64,000 bases of DNA, from the NCBI GenBank assembly GCA_963680875.1, contig OY804590.1, forward strand, positions 23,994,640 to 24,058,639. Reading direction: 5' to 3'. Shown here one piece after another: positions 10,451-21,702 of the stretch (position 1 is the stretch's first letter; each line of letters starts with the position of its first letter). The notes under the pieces were generated by a model. The model worked only from the letters and a program-made list of their open reading frames with translations, did not search any database and was not told the origin of the DNA. A program made the translations under genes and the position numbers. The DNA comes from Bathymodiolus brooksi (taxonomy: Eukaryota; Mollusca; Bivalvia; Mytilida; Modiolidae).

Positions 10451-11104
10451 GCGTTGAAATTCCACCCAAAACACACAAAAAAACGACAAAATCTCAGACA
10501 AAACGAAACACATTATGAAAATATCACACATTAACGTAAACATCTATGACAAAACTGCAGCAAGTCAACAAAATAGTGATTAAGATGTTGAATAAACACG
10601 AAAATTAGAGGAAGGAATCAAGAAACGTCGTTATTGATAGAAAGTTCACGAAAAAATATAACAAAAACGAACAATTAATGAATAAAACGTTAAAAGATCT
10701 CTGAAAATATAACATAAAAAAAACTCATTTTGGCCCGAGACCCAAAATCTCATGGCCTGGTGGCTTTCTATTGGGTGATCAAATGTACCATTTCATTCAT
10801 TTGACTCTTAGGTTATTTAGTACCCCCACAGTGAGAACGCGGACGTGATAGACTACTTGGAGTACCGGTACATATGGAACATATCCGAAAAACTTTTGTT
10901 GTGTAATTATTGAAGGCGCTCCCCCTTATGGCGGGGAAAGGGGCAGATAACCAGTGAAAGGGCTAGCAAATGATAAATAGGACGCGGACGCCATAGAGAG
11001 CACCACAAGGACACTCAAGTGACTTCCAGTTCCAGGGGAAGCCCTATGGGTCACGTTTGATGACGTCATTTCCGGTGAAAAGACCAGTTGCGCATGCGCG
11101 CACC

Positions 11105-11178
11105 CTTCCAGTAGTCTGGAGTCTTTTTTGGAGTGGAGTTTGGAGTTATTTTTGGAGTCAATTTTGGAGTCTTTTTCT
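11105..11178 (+). repeat. Short direct repeats of TTTTGGAGT
   Basis: TTTTGGAGT/C-type words recur several times just outside the right arm of the large inverted-repeat structure. Confidence 0.55.
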
Positions 11179-12196
11179 TACAATTTTTTTTTCAAATGTG
11201 TTATGAAGTGCCTGTACTGCTCATCAGCCAATTTGGAATGCAAAAGACAAATTATGGTCTGAAAAAAAGGGAAGATGATATCCAACTACAGATGCCGTAT
11301 TAGATGATGTAAATTTTATAGATTGTTATTTTGGCATTATCAAAGAGAAAAGTCGGCTCTAAAAGAATTTCATTTTCAATTTTTAAAACACAACTGAGAT
11401 CACAATAAAACATAACATTGAAGTGAATAAAAAAAAGTTCAATCTTTTGACGTAATATTATTTGCAGATTGGCAAGTTGTCAACACTTTTTTTTGTATTC
11501 TGTTAATATTATCAATATTGTACGTCATTATCCCATAGACTGATAATTTCTCTGCATTTGTCAAATATCATGTACAATATATTTGACAAATCAAAATTCT
11601 CCTTAATTTCAACCTAAAAGCACAATCTGTTCCTGTAGGCAAAAAAATATATTTAAAATTGATTTTATTTTTGAGACACCAATATCAGTTTAAAATTAAT
11701 ATACTGTAGAAGCCGAGATCCAATATTTGTCATTGTGCTATTATATAGTTCATTACAAATAACCTGTTCACAGCAGATAATGTGTTCTGATATCCGACCT
11801 TTTTACTATACTTTATTAGTAAACAAAATGTGACGATAACGATTTTAATGTGGGTATAATGCCTTAATGGCAACAATAGCATAAATAAACATTTGTCTTT
11901 GAATATATATTTATTTTTACTTTAAAGTAATATTACACCAGTTTGGGTTGAACTAAAATTTTCCCTGAACATTCCATTTGGAATACGGCGGTACCTTAAC
12001 TAAGCTATGCATGCATGTTTCAAGTCGAAATATGTTCCCAACAACTAGAAATCTGCAAATCCATGTGCATGTTTTTCGTCCTCGCCATTGTTGTGGAGAC
12101 TAATTAACTTTCGGTTGTTTTGTTCCGATGATTGCCGATCATTATACCTCGTGAAGAAAATTTTGGTCCGATAATTGCCGATCAAGAAAAGCTAAA
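11179..12196. other. Non-coding stretch with one dispersed repeat (11440-11600)
   Basis: Positions 11440-11600 (CTGTTAATATTATC, CTGCATTTGTCAAATATC, GTACAATATATTTGACAAAT) recur in reverse complement at 22125-22275. The rest is A/T-rich and shows nothing recognisable. Confidence 0.6.
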
Positions 12197-12506
12197 CAGG
12201 TGTGTTCGATTTGCGTTTTAATTATCTCCCTTTTTGAAACCTGGTGGTCAAAAGTAGACATTTATTTTTATGTTGATATGTTTTATTGATATATTTTGTA
12301 ATGATAAGGCTATTTGTAATATATTTATCGTATTTAAACATTGACAACCTTCTTCAAATAAAATTTGTTAAGAAATTTGCAGAATTAAAATAATAACCAT
12401 ACCAATGTCAACATAGCCAGAAATCATGGGTGATTTTGCTCATGAATATTCATAAACCAGATCGCGTCATTTATGACGTCAGCAAATAAACGTTGAACCA
12501 TATTTG

Positions 12507-13012
12507 GAAGCATCTTCGCTAGCCAAGGGTTACGATTCGGGTCCCCCTTCCCTCCACCCTTGGCGGATCTAGAATACATTTTGAGGATTCGCGCTTTAAT
12601 ATTTCATTGGTTACGGCTACCAGTACACGTATCCAATCAGAAGACGTTTTACACGAAGCACATGTTATCGACGAAATGTAAGCAAAGATGCCACTTCCCG
12701 TTTTGGTTCCAATGAAAACACCTTTCCCGTCTGCCAAAGCTTTGAAACTTTTCACTTGGTTGACAGTAAGTGCTTCCAAATTAAATATATCACAAATAAG
12801 TTTTTCTTCACTGGGCGCTGCCATTTTCAACTCTCCAACATACGTATAACAAAACGATTCTGATTGGCTGGCGATGACGACTATCTAAGGGACGCAACTT
12901 CAATCAACCACCAGGTGGCATTGCGCGCGAATTTCAAAATATATTCTAGATCCGCCAAGGGTGGAGAGAAGGGGGACCCGAATCGTAACCCTTGGCTAGC
13001 GAAGATGATTTG
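12507..13012. repeat. Inverted repeat (88-bp arms) bracketing the helicase-like fragment
   Basis: Arms 12507-12595 and 12924-13012 share CTTCGCTAGCCAAGGGTTAC, GATTCGGGTCCCCCTTC and CTTGGCGGATCTAGAATA. This may be a second nested element or the capturing unit. Confidence 0.75.
12680..12830 (-). pseudogene. Captured exon fragment resembling a RecQ/DEAD-type helicase N terminus
   Basis: A minus-strand ORF (12519-12830, 103 residues) starts MKMAAPSEEKLICDIFNLEA and continues LTVNQVKSFKALADGKGVFI then GTKTGSG. The pattern 'short acidic start, LNxxQ..aL..gxdVFvGTKTGSGKS' is typical of Q-motif plus Walker A in RecQ-like helicases. Resemblance stops exactly at Walker A: the invariant Lys is replaced by Ile-Phe, and the rest of the ORF (to 12519) looks unrelated and runs into the flanking inverted repeat. 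I infer a transposon-captured first exon, not a working enzyme. The resemblance is short, so it could be chance. Confidence 0.45.
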
Positions 13013-13185
13013 GAAGAGGCTGATGAAAACTCGTATCTATTTTTTTTAAATGATATTTCATCACAATTTTGATCACATAAATAACTTCATAATTATTTGT
13101 GATCGTATCAAAATTAATTGTCATCATATGTTTATTAGGAATCCGATGATGTGTGTAAAAGATCGAAAATATATTTAATGCACTG

Positions 13186-13203
13186 CCCCCCCCCCCCCCC
13201 CCC
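13186..13203 (+). repeat. Poly-C run of 18
   Basis: An uninterrupted C tract inside the 12412-13976 element, prone to length error in assemblies. The rest of 13025-13930 shows nothing recognised. Confidence 0.9.
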
Positions 13204-15046
13204 TTTCTCCACGAAATAAAAATATGTAAATAATAAATATAATGTGCATTTTTTTCCAATTCCTGCCCCACATAAGTATTAGTATGTCATTGAAATCGTT
13301 TAGTATATATATTGTTAAATTTTTTGAACTTTATATATCGGCAGTATTGTTACTTCTTCTGTTGTTTTTGTCGAAATAAAAAAATACCCTTGTGGAGCCT
13401 TTTTTAATTGTTTATTTACATTTACAATGGAATGCGGTGCTTACTCAAATAATGCTATGTCTAGCAGAAGCAGTTTTACGAAATAGTAGATTTTTTTTGC
13501 ATGAACCCCTATTGAATCTCTACTAGAAAGGTAAAAAAAAATTGTGAAGCCCTCTTTTAAATTATCGTGGGAACCTTTAATTTTTCAGCAAAATATTTAT
13601 CGAAGAAAGATTCCTCAACAATGTTACCGGAACTGACCGAATTTGTCCCGGTAACTAGAATGGGGATTGTAAGAAAAGTGCTTTAAGGTCTTGAAAACCG
13701 TGCAGGATGCATTTTTTCACTTCTTCTCAATGCTTTTGAATGGTGCTTACGCTTCAAAATTTGAAACTGGGTGGGAACCTTGAGTTTTCATGGTACAGCT
13801 GTAATATTTTGAGATATTGTTCAAACCGGTGCATAGTTTGATTTTCTATCCCGGAAAATTGTCCGGCCCAAGCTAACAGAAAGTTTCCCGTTCAACTATA
13901 TGTTAAAATCCAAATTCTCTTTGAGCCGCCATTTTGAATATGCAAATAAGCAAATCACCTATCATTTCTGGCTATGAGGCGACGAATGTTTTATATAATA
14001 TTTAATATTTACATTTTCAACTTGTTCAAGGAACCATTGGCTATTAACAGTATGGCCTACTTAGTATAACTTTTGATCCTGCTTCTATAGGAGTAGTACC
14101 CAATCGATTTGTTTTTTGGGATTGGGAAACTAAATCTTGTTAATTTTCGGCTTTAGATTTAGATTAACTTTAACCCTAGAATGCTTTAAAATATACACTT
14201 TTTGTTAGCTGCTCGCCACATCATGTTTTTCTGGGTTGATTTTTTACATTCGAACCTCAGTGCTACCTAGGTTATTTTTTATATAGGTATTTTACAGTCG
14301 TTTTTGCATCTATTTTTTTTTGTACAGTATTTATTTGAAGCCTTTACAATTGTTGATTTTTATGTTCTGTTATATCATGCCTTTTGTTGACTATATAAAG
14401 TATTGAAAACTTATTAGCCTTAATTCCTATTGCCATAAGCTCGAATCCCAGTGGAACAAACCTGGATATGTCTAAATCTCATTTTGTATCCATCGTCAAC
14501 TAATTCAATCACTTTCTGTAACATGAACGTGTTTGGATATGTCTCGCTTGGTGGTTGCCAAGCAAAACCTCACAGACAGACAGACACAGGATCAAAAGTT
14601 ATACTTTTTTTATATTTCAAACATCAAAGTTATACTATGTAGGCCATTGTATCTTTATTTTTATTAGTGGGCCATACTGTTAATAGCCAATGGTTCCTTG
14701 AACGAGTTGAAAATGTAAACATTAAATATTATATAAAACATTCGTCACCTTGACAATGGTATGTTTATTATTTTAATTCTGCAAATTTCTTAACAAATTT
14801 TATTTGCAGAAGTTTGTCAATGTTTAAATACGATAAATATATTACAAATAGCCTTATCATTACAACATATATCAATAAAACATATCAACATAAAAATAAA
14901 TGTCTACTTTTGACAGCTAGGTTTCCAAAAGGGAGATAATTTAAACACAAATCGAACACACCCGTTATACAATCTCCCCGAAAGAGTTCAAATCTTGGGT
15001 CACGCGCATATCATTTGCATTACTATTGTTAACAACAGTAATTATC

Positions 15047-15986
15047 CACAGGCACTTGACCGATGGATCTTAATTTCCCCGTGTGTTTGCCACGGGGGTA
15101 CGTATTTTCAGGGCTAGTAACGATGTAGGTCCTCTATTTCTGGGTCCTGGGTCCACACGAATACTAGAAATAAACACAAGGTAAGCAACAAAATGGCGGG
15201 GTACTGCTAAATATCTTATTATTGTCGATTTCCGTGATTTCTGAAAAATAAACGGATGGAATGCACTAACCTTGTGGACCCCCATCAGCTGTTGTGCCCC
15301 TGGTTTACTGTCGTATTCGTACTATTTTGCATATATACCCCCGACAACCTGTTCCCAAGACCGATTGTCAACTTAGTCGGAGGTCTATTTTGGATTCTCT
15401 CGGACTCCAACGTGTCTTTTGATGGCCAGTCCAGTTTTTTTCCGGGGTTTGTCAAATATGGTTCCATTGTGGCAAAGGATTGATATTTGTTCACCTGTTG
15501 TTTTTATACCTACCATGTGATTAAAAAAGACATTTCATTCTGTTTTTTCTTTTTTTTCCCAAGTTTGAAATAGTCCACCAAATAAATGCATTCGGTAAGC
15601 CAGATTTGTTCTTCTAAAGACACGTTGGAGTCCGAGAGAATCCAAAATAGACCTCCGACTAAGTTGACAATCGGTCTTGGGAACAGGTTGTCGGGGGTAT
15701 ATATGCAAAATAGTACGAATATGACAGTAAACCAGGGGCACAACAGCTGATGGGGGTCCACAAGGTTAGTGCATTCCATCCGTTTACTTTTCAGAAATCA
15801 GGGAAATCGACAATAATAAGAAATTTAGCAGTGCCCCGCCATTTTGTTGCTTACCTTGTGTTTATTTCTAGTATTCGTGTGGACCCAGGACCCAGAAATA
15901 GAGGCCTTACATCGTTACTAGCCCTGAAAATACGTACCCCCGTGGCAAACACGGGGAAATTAAGGTCCATCGGTCAAGTGCCTGTG
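15047..15986. mobile_element. 940-bp foldback element with 8-bp TSD TAATTATC and CACAGG ends
   Basis: Arms 15047-15419 and 15616-15986 (about 370 bp each) are nearly identical inverted copies with a 196-bp centre. Both ends read CACAGGCACTTGACCGATGG inward. TAATTATC is duplicated directly outside (15039-15046 and 15987-15994). The mirrored ORFs on both arms are palindrome by-products. There is no transposase. The close arm identity suggests a young insertion. Confidence 0.92.
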
Positions 15987-15994
15987 TAATTATC

Positions 15995-17976
15995 TGCTGT
16001 CAAATATTTTGCGATTTGTTCATAAATTCTGCTTTTGAGCGGATTTTTAATGTTAGGCAGTTGATTTTAGTTAAATTAAGTGGCATATTAAGTAAAAATA
16101 TTTAATCCAAAAATTTCATGATATTGTGATGTAATATTACTTTAAATATGTCATATAGCCAAATATTGAGTGATTATATGACATGAGGTAAATCACTTTT
16201 TATTTTATTTTGCATGATTCGTAGATGATGGACTCATACTTGATTAAGTTGTATGTCTCTATAGTCCTGTCGTGAGTCCAGGCTTTTCACAAAAATTCTC
16301 ACGATGAATATAGCATTATGCTGAATATTTGCTCTAAAAGAATAGCATTGCACTCGCAATATTCGTGCAATAACCTTATACTGGTCGCCAGGGCCTCCAA
16401 GAGAAATTTTGCAATAAGGAAATTTTTTTAACTGCTTTGGGGCCCCGGGGACAGGCTGAGACTTCTCTCAAAATTGAGGATTTGAGATTCAATAAAACCA
16501 CTGGTGATGATCAACAACCAGAATTCAGAAGTCTAAGTGCATTTTACATAATTATTTTTCTAAAAAGACTAAAAATAGTTGTAAATACCCCCCAAAAAAT
16601 GAAGAAGAAAAAAATAAGACGTCTATGACTAACGCTCTCCGGGCCCCGGACAGATGTACCGGCTAAACCCCCTCTCATAGTCTTGTCAGTCATAGACCCT
16701 GCTAGTTGCGTGTGTATTGGTATATGCCTATATTGATTTCATATTTAAATATCCCGGTAAAATGTTAGTTATTGATTTTATGCTAATAAGCATGTCGTCA
16801 GTTTGCAATCAGACGCATGCGTTAGGTTGTATATTCGCAGACTACGGGGTTTCTTGTTACTGATTCAAGGTGGACCGCACCCCTACATATTGGAGGAAAT
16901 AGCCAAAATACACTGATGCCGGGTGAAATATTGTGATATAATTATTCTACATGTTCTTATAACAGGATTTTCACCCCTTTTAACTTTTTATGTAAGTATG
17001 AAACGCGAGAAATTCGGTGTAATTGTACATTTAATACAAAAACGGGAGATTTTGCATCTGTAATGACCCAAATTTTGTCAATTTTGACAGATAAACAATA
17101 ACGTACCCGTTTCCGTTTTTGCGGATGTTTACATTTGCACCCGTCCTTGGATATCTTTTATTAAGATTTAAGTTTCCTGTGTTTTATTTTCTGCATTTAA
17201 AAAAAAAGGGTAGACCATGTAAGATGCGCGATCTGTAGCCCTGATGCTGCAAAATCCATCATCATGTCGGTTCACGGGCTGGCGATTTCAGTGTTGAAAG
17301 ATTACAACAATGTATATATTTTTGCAGACATTGTCATTAATATGTTTTATTAACATGCATTATTATATATTGTATACAGCTGAAATAAACATTTAGTATG
17401 GTACGAAATTATAGATTTTTCGGCCATTTTGTAACATGGCGTTTTGCATAAAATAAACATAATGACCATTGTTCAATTGATGACAATTTTACCAATAATT
17501 CACAAAATTTCTGTATCACATTTACAATGACACCAAAGGTTCAACTGTTTGAAACATTGCTTGAGAATACAGACACTGACTAAATTTTATTTTATGTATT
17601 TTCAAGGCTTTTTGTCTATTCATACATAGCAGGGAATACAGGAAGGGGATACAATGATCATTTAAGATTGTTTTCCAGATTGAGAGTTTAACGCCACTTT
17701 CAACAATATATCAGTTATATCATGATAGTTTTTTTTTAGCTAGAAAGAACAAAAAATAGTGTTGTCTGTTGAATGATGACATATTTATAGAGTACTGTTT
17801 GAAGTAATTCAACAACCTTGGCTATACATGAGAAATCTGATGTCCGAGGACACATACAGGGACATGCAGAAAGTGTTGGTCGCTCTAATTTTAAATGATG
17901 TAGATTTATTTCATTTAAAATCACAATTTATCAACAAATTAAGACTTTATCCATGTTAGCACTATATACTTTGCAA
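15995..17976. other. Non-coding stretch with one SINE tail (17683-17729, minus)
   Basis: The piece GAGTTTAACGCCACTTTCAA with CAGTTATATCATGATAG is the 3' end of a SINE in minus orientation. Two GC-rich words with GGCCCCGGRGACAG-like sequence lie near 16440 and 16638. No gene is recognised. An untranslated first exon of the downstream G-beta gene could be here, but nothing marks it. Confidence 0.5.
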
Positions 17977-19073
17977 AAAGTCTGTGTTAGCGGTAGACGA
18001 TCGCCACATCGCATATTGCGAATATAACGGTAGTGTGGCGAGGATAATTTGTGTAGCAGTAGCCACACTGGCGAACGGAAAATTTTAGAGCGTGCATCTG
18101 ACAACGATTTTTATTATGTAGAAAGTCAACTTTGAATAAAACGTGTTATAGACAATGATTTGATCGATGTATAATATCCAAAATGATTTTAAAAAGCGGG
18201 TTAAATTGATTATTTCCGGTAGTTTTTTCAGTTGAAATAACATTATCCGGGTCCCATTCCGGAAATAGTTTCGAATACGTTTGTTTCGAATCATGTCAAT
18301 TCCGACCATGTTCCGTCTTTTTCGTGTCTTGACGTCTGAACACCTTGGCAGACGACTTCCGGTGTTTACGCTATTACTGTGACAACGTCAGCATATCATA
18401 GTCGTAGATGCGGTAGATTATAAGTAATTGTAATATGGAGACGCCAAAGAAACGGCTGAGTAAATACTGGTGTTCGGTACCTCAGTCAGTGTGATATCAG
18501 AAATATATACATAAAGGCAGATCGTTTTCCTTTGATGCTGACAACCGCAAATAAAGAAAGAAAACAAAATTAATTTTAAAGAAGTAATTGTCTCTATATT
18601 GAAGTCTTTAATACAAATAAAATAATTTAATTGATATCTGTCTTTAACAGAAAATGTTAAGATTTTTTTTAAGTTGAGGATCGAAGGTTAAAACTGCACA
18701 AATTGATTGGAGTTTTTGTTGTGTACATTGACACCGGAAGTTCAATGCAGATTAGTCCATCGAAATCACGTGATCTGGCGGACGAAAATAACCAAATTTT
18801 GACGGAATGGAAATGATTCGAAGCAACCATATTTAGTCACCGTCTGACTGGTTTCCTAAATTACGCTTTATTCTGTCTGTCCTTCTCTGTACGCTTGAAT
18901 CTAAAACCAGTAAATTATTTGACAACGAGAATTTGAAAGAGTTTATGATGTGCTTATTTTTGTTTTATATTTTTACAACTGTTATAAGTTTCCTTTTAGT
19001 TTACATTGATTCTTACTTTTTACAAAGAAGAATTTGTTTTTTGTTTGTATCTTTACAATTTGATTTTTGCCTT

Positions 19074-19150
19074 ACAGGCACTTGTTTCTAGTAAACAAAT
19101 TTTTTATTAGTATCTGGGTATATTTTTTTTTACCAGAAACAAGTGCCTGT
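19074..19150. repeat. 77-bp inverted repeat (ACAGGCACTTGTTTCT arms)
   Basis: Arms 19074-19095 and 19129-19150 are 22 bp with one mismatch around a 33-base A/T-rich loop. It may be a tiny MITE. Confidence 0.7.
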
Positions 19151-19590
19151 GATTATAACTATAAGTGCCAACAAAACATGATCTATTTTGGGGAGTATCA
19201 TGTCTTTATTGTATGGTTGTTTAGTAATTTTGATAAGGCTTTGTTGAAAAGGCTTTCAAATATTGAATGTTCTGTTTATCTCATGTTCAAAGCTTGTTGT
19301 TTATCATGATAATATAAAAAGTTCAAAGTAATTTATTGAAAGAAAGTCCAAAATTGAACATCAATTTGCAAAGACAAGACAAAAGAGATGACTAGAAATA
19401 AACATATACATGCATAAGTAATAAACTAAATACTGACATGACTGACAGCCAGGGGTATACATTTATCAAATGATTAAAGAGTATTACTATTGTTTTCTAA
19501 TACATACATATACTAAATATCACAGAGTGCAGGGTAGAGAAGATCAGCATTGTATTGTGTCTCTAAGAATAAAACAAATATTTGCCAATT

Positions 19591-20459
19591 TCAACATTCA
19601 CATATATCTTCATTGCTTAGCAGCCAAACAAATTTGTTCATGTTACTTAGTTCATTGAAATTAGAGTTATTCAACTTCCTAAATAATTCTTTCCGATGTA
19701 AACTATATTTAGGACAATTTATTAAAAAGTGTTCTTCGTCTTCAATTTCTGATAAATTACACTGATTACATAATCTGTTTTCAAGAGGTTTTTTTGGAGT
19801 AGTGTAACGTCCAGTTTCTATTTCAAGTTTATGTGCACTAATGCGAAAACGTGTTAATATAGAGTGCATCTTAAAATCTTTGATATTTATATATTCTTTT
19901 TGTTTAAAAATAGTCTTAACTTTACTATATGTTCTTAATTTGTTTTCATTTCTATTAGTGGTATTGTTAAACTTAACTAAATTAATATTAGTTTTCCAAA
20001 TCTGAGCAAAATTATCTTTTAATCTATGCTTCAGTTCATTTATTTCTTTGTTTCCACAGCTGATTGGTGAATAACATATTTTTAGCAAGTTCAGCTCTTT
20101 AGAAAAAATATGAATATAAGTAACCCAACAATGCTGATCACTCTGAAACATACCATAATTTTCATCTAGTGCTGCTCTTAATATAGGACTTCATGTATCG
20201 TCATGCAAATGAATCCAATATTTAATCATACTAATGATAATATCAATATACAGCAGATATCTACCAAGTTCACCAACCACTGCCCAGTTTGAGACTTTTT
20301 TTCCTATACCAAGTACATATTTGTTGAATTGTGTATTAAATTTATCAATTTTGCTATTTTGAAAAACATTAAAGATGACATTATTCTTGGATCTAGTAAT
20401 TCTGGATGTTACATCAAACATGTCCCATATTTCCGAGGAGTAAAGCAAAACAGGTTATA
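19591..20459 (-). pseudogene. LINE reverse transcriptase C-terminal fragment, one in-frame stop
   Basis: One minus-strand reading frame runs from 20459 to 19591 and is broken only by a TGA near 20191. It contains PVLLYSSEIWDMF, then NWAVVGELGRYLLYIDIIIS with IKYWIHL, then LTRFRISAHKLEIETGRY and the zinc-knuckle-like C-x2-C ... EHFLINCPKY near the end. These are the hallmarks of the region after the polymerase domain in CR1/L2/Jockey-type LINEs. The catalytic part is absent, so it is a dead, 5'-truncated copy. Confidence 0.85.
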
Positions 20460-20740
20460 TATGAATTATTATTGTTAGTTAATTAAATAATAAAGTTTTG
20501 AACTTTCAACTGTTTTATGCTCTTTGTTTATATTTAGTGTGGCTAAAAGAAATTATTGCCCATTAGCCACAGTGGCTAATAAAAAAAAAATGTCTACCGC
20601 TAACACAGAAAGTGGCTAAATTTTTTCATATTACAATACTTTACTCTGCATTTTTTGTAGTAACTGAGTAAGAAATAACTCTTGTAGTTGTATTACTAAT
20701 TTCTTTGTCCATTTCAAGCAATAACTAATTATTCCTCTGA

Positions 20741-20978
20741 GGGCTGTCATGGCCGTGATCGTATGGTAGTTAGATTTACAACTACCAATGCAATCGGTGC
20801 CTATCGCCTCTGATGTTGTTATTCCGAATCTCAATCGGGGCGAGGTGTACAACATTATGTGATCAAGTTTGTCTGATTTGCGACAGATCTGTGGTTTTCT
20901 CCGGTTTCCTCCACCAATAAAACTGACCGCCACGATATAATTGAAATATTGTTGAAAGTGGGATTAAACACCACCAAA
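20741..20978 (+). repeat. SINE family B, full-length type copy
   Basis: It reads GGCCGTGATCGTATGGTAGT, then TTACAACTACCAATGCAATC, core TTGCGACAGATCTGTGGTTT, CTCCACCAATAAAACTGACC and the closing GGATTAAACACCACC. No clear TSD. Confidence 0.85.
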
Positions 20979-21279
20979 CAAATTCTTTTTGTGGTATGTC
21001 GCACCTAGCACTGAAAACTGTTAAATATAACTGTCAGGGAACAGGCAGGTGGCGAAAAATAACTGAATTTGACCTTTAAATGCACCTCAAATTCATAATA
21101 CCTGGTTATATTTAATCATATATCATCGATCAGTAAAACAAAACAATAATGGACGTCATTGTGTGTTTGGCTGCGACAAATAAGCTAGATGTGTGGTGAA
21201 TTCAATGTCCAAGTTGTCAAAACATGATTCTAACATGGCGTGCTACTTTCGCTTTGAAAACAATAGAGGGCTCTAAATA

Positions 21280-21697
21280 CAGGGCTCACCACACATTGTA
21301 AAAACAAGGCGACTTGACTTCTCTCTCTCTTGACTTAAGGGCGAAGTGAGGGAAAATCTGGGAGACTTCCGAAAATAGATCCAAATTTTAACGTTTCTTT
21401 CCCCACTTCCGCATGTTCCCCTACCTTTCACAAAACGAACATGCTGCACAATGATCTTAAAAAGGATGCAATTAACGAGTGGAATAAAATATTGAACATC
21501 AAACCCTGTATGGGTCAAATTTCAGGAACATGGGAGCTCCTTTTATGTGAATATTGAAGAAAAAGTATGATTATTGGTGGAAAAAATATGGACATGAATA
21601 CAGACTTGAAAAAACTTCGCTTTTTGACAGAAATTGGGCGACTTCATTGAAACCAAGGCGAAGAGGTCGCCCACTTCACCTGGTTTGGTGAGCCCTG
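21280..21697. mobile_element. 418-bp hAT-like non-autonomous element, CAGGGCTCACCA ends, 5-bp TSD AAATA
   Basis: The left end CAGGGCTCACCACAC and the right end TTTGGTGAGCCCTG are inverted. AAATA is duplicated outside (21275-21279 and 21698-21702). The interior carries short ORFs without family motifs. CAGGGCTC-type ends are typical of hAT elements. Confidence 0.85.
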
Positions 21698-21702
21698 AAA
21701 TA

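Larger units (their letters stand above)
6330..11110. mobile_element. 4.8-kb long-inverted-repeat structure with a minisatellite core
   Basis: Three collinear blocks on the left are repeated in reverse complement on the right. They are 6338-6480 versus about 11035-11110 (CCGGAAATGACGT and GCGCATGCG), 6690-6735 versus 10930-10985 (TGGTTATCTGCCC), and 6869-7080 versus 10452-10712 (AGAGATCTTTTAACGTTTTA, GGTGGAATTTCAACGC). The exact ends and a TSD could not be fixed. The interior is two minisatellites, a CTG-rich tract and one inserted foldback element. There is no transposase. Confidence 0.7.
12412..13976. mobile_element. 1.57-kb terminal-inverted-repeat element (CATAGCCAGAAAT ends)
   Basis: The left end CATAGCCAGAAATCATGGGT and the right end, read on the minus strand, CATAGCCAGAAATGATAGGT match over roughly 40 bp. 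Comparison with the intact right arm of the surrounding element (empty site near 14750) fixes the borders. At most one base is duplicated at the target. It carries a smaller inverted repeat and a helicase-like fragment on the minus strand. Confidence 0.75.
12197..14964. mobile_element. Long inverted-repeat element, left arm split by a later insertion
   Basis: The left arm is 12197-12411 plus 13977-14095. The right arm is about 14583-14964 in reverse complement. Shared words include GGTGTGTTCGATTTG, AATATATTTATCGTATTTAA and ACCATTGGCTATTAACAGTA. The ends read CAGGTGTGTTCG and, on the other strand, CGGGTGTGTTCG. The left arm is interrupted by 12412-13976, which is absent from the right arm. No TSD was found. 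Confidence 0.8.
17982..20608. mobile_element. 2.6-kb element with perfect 17-bp TIRs and 5-bp TSD AAAGT
   Basis: The left end CTGTGTTAGCGGTAGAC and the right end GTCTACCGCTAACACAG are perfect inverted copies. AAAGT flanks both (17977-17981 and 20609-20613). Next to the right end lies AGCCACAGTGGCTAAT. The interior contains a small hairpin (19074-19150) and a LINE fragment on the minus strand (19591-20459). No DNA transposase ORF was recognised. A second copy of the right end occurs at 35840-35914. Confidence 0.85.

Noticed and set aside
15070..15989. Four or more ORFs of 68-89 residues with near-identical sequences on both strands
   Set aside because: They are mirror images produced by the inverted arms of the foldback element. 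A DPGP-like motif in them is not convincing as a LINE or 2A signature.
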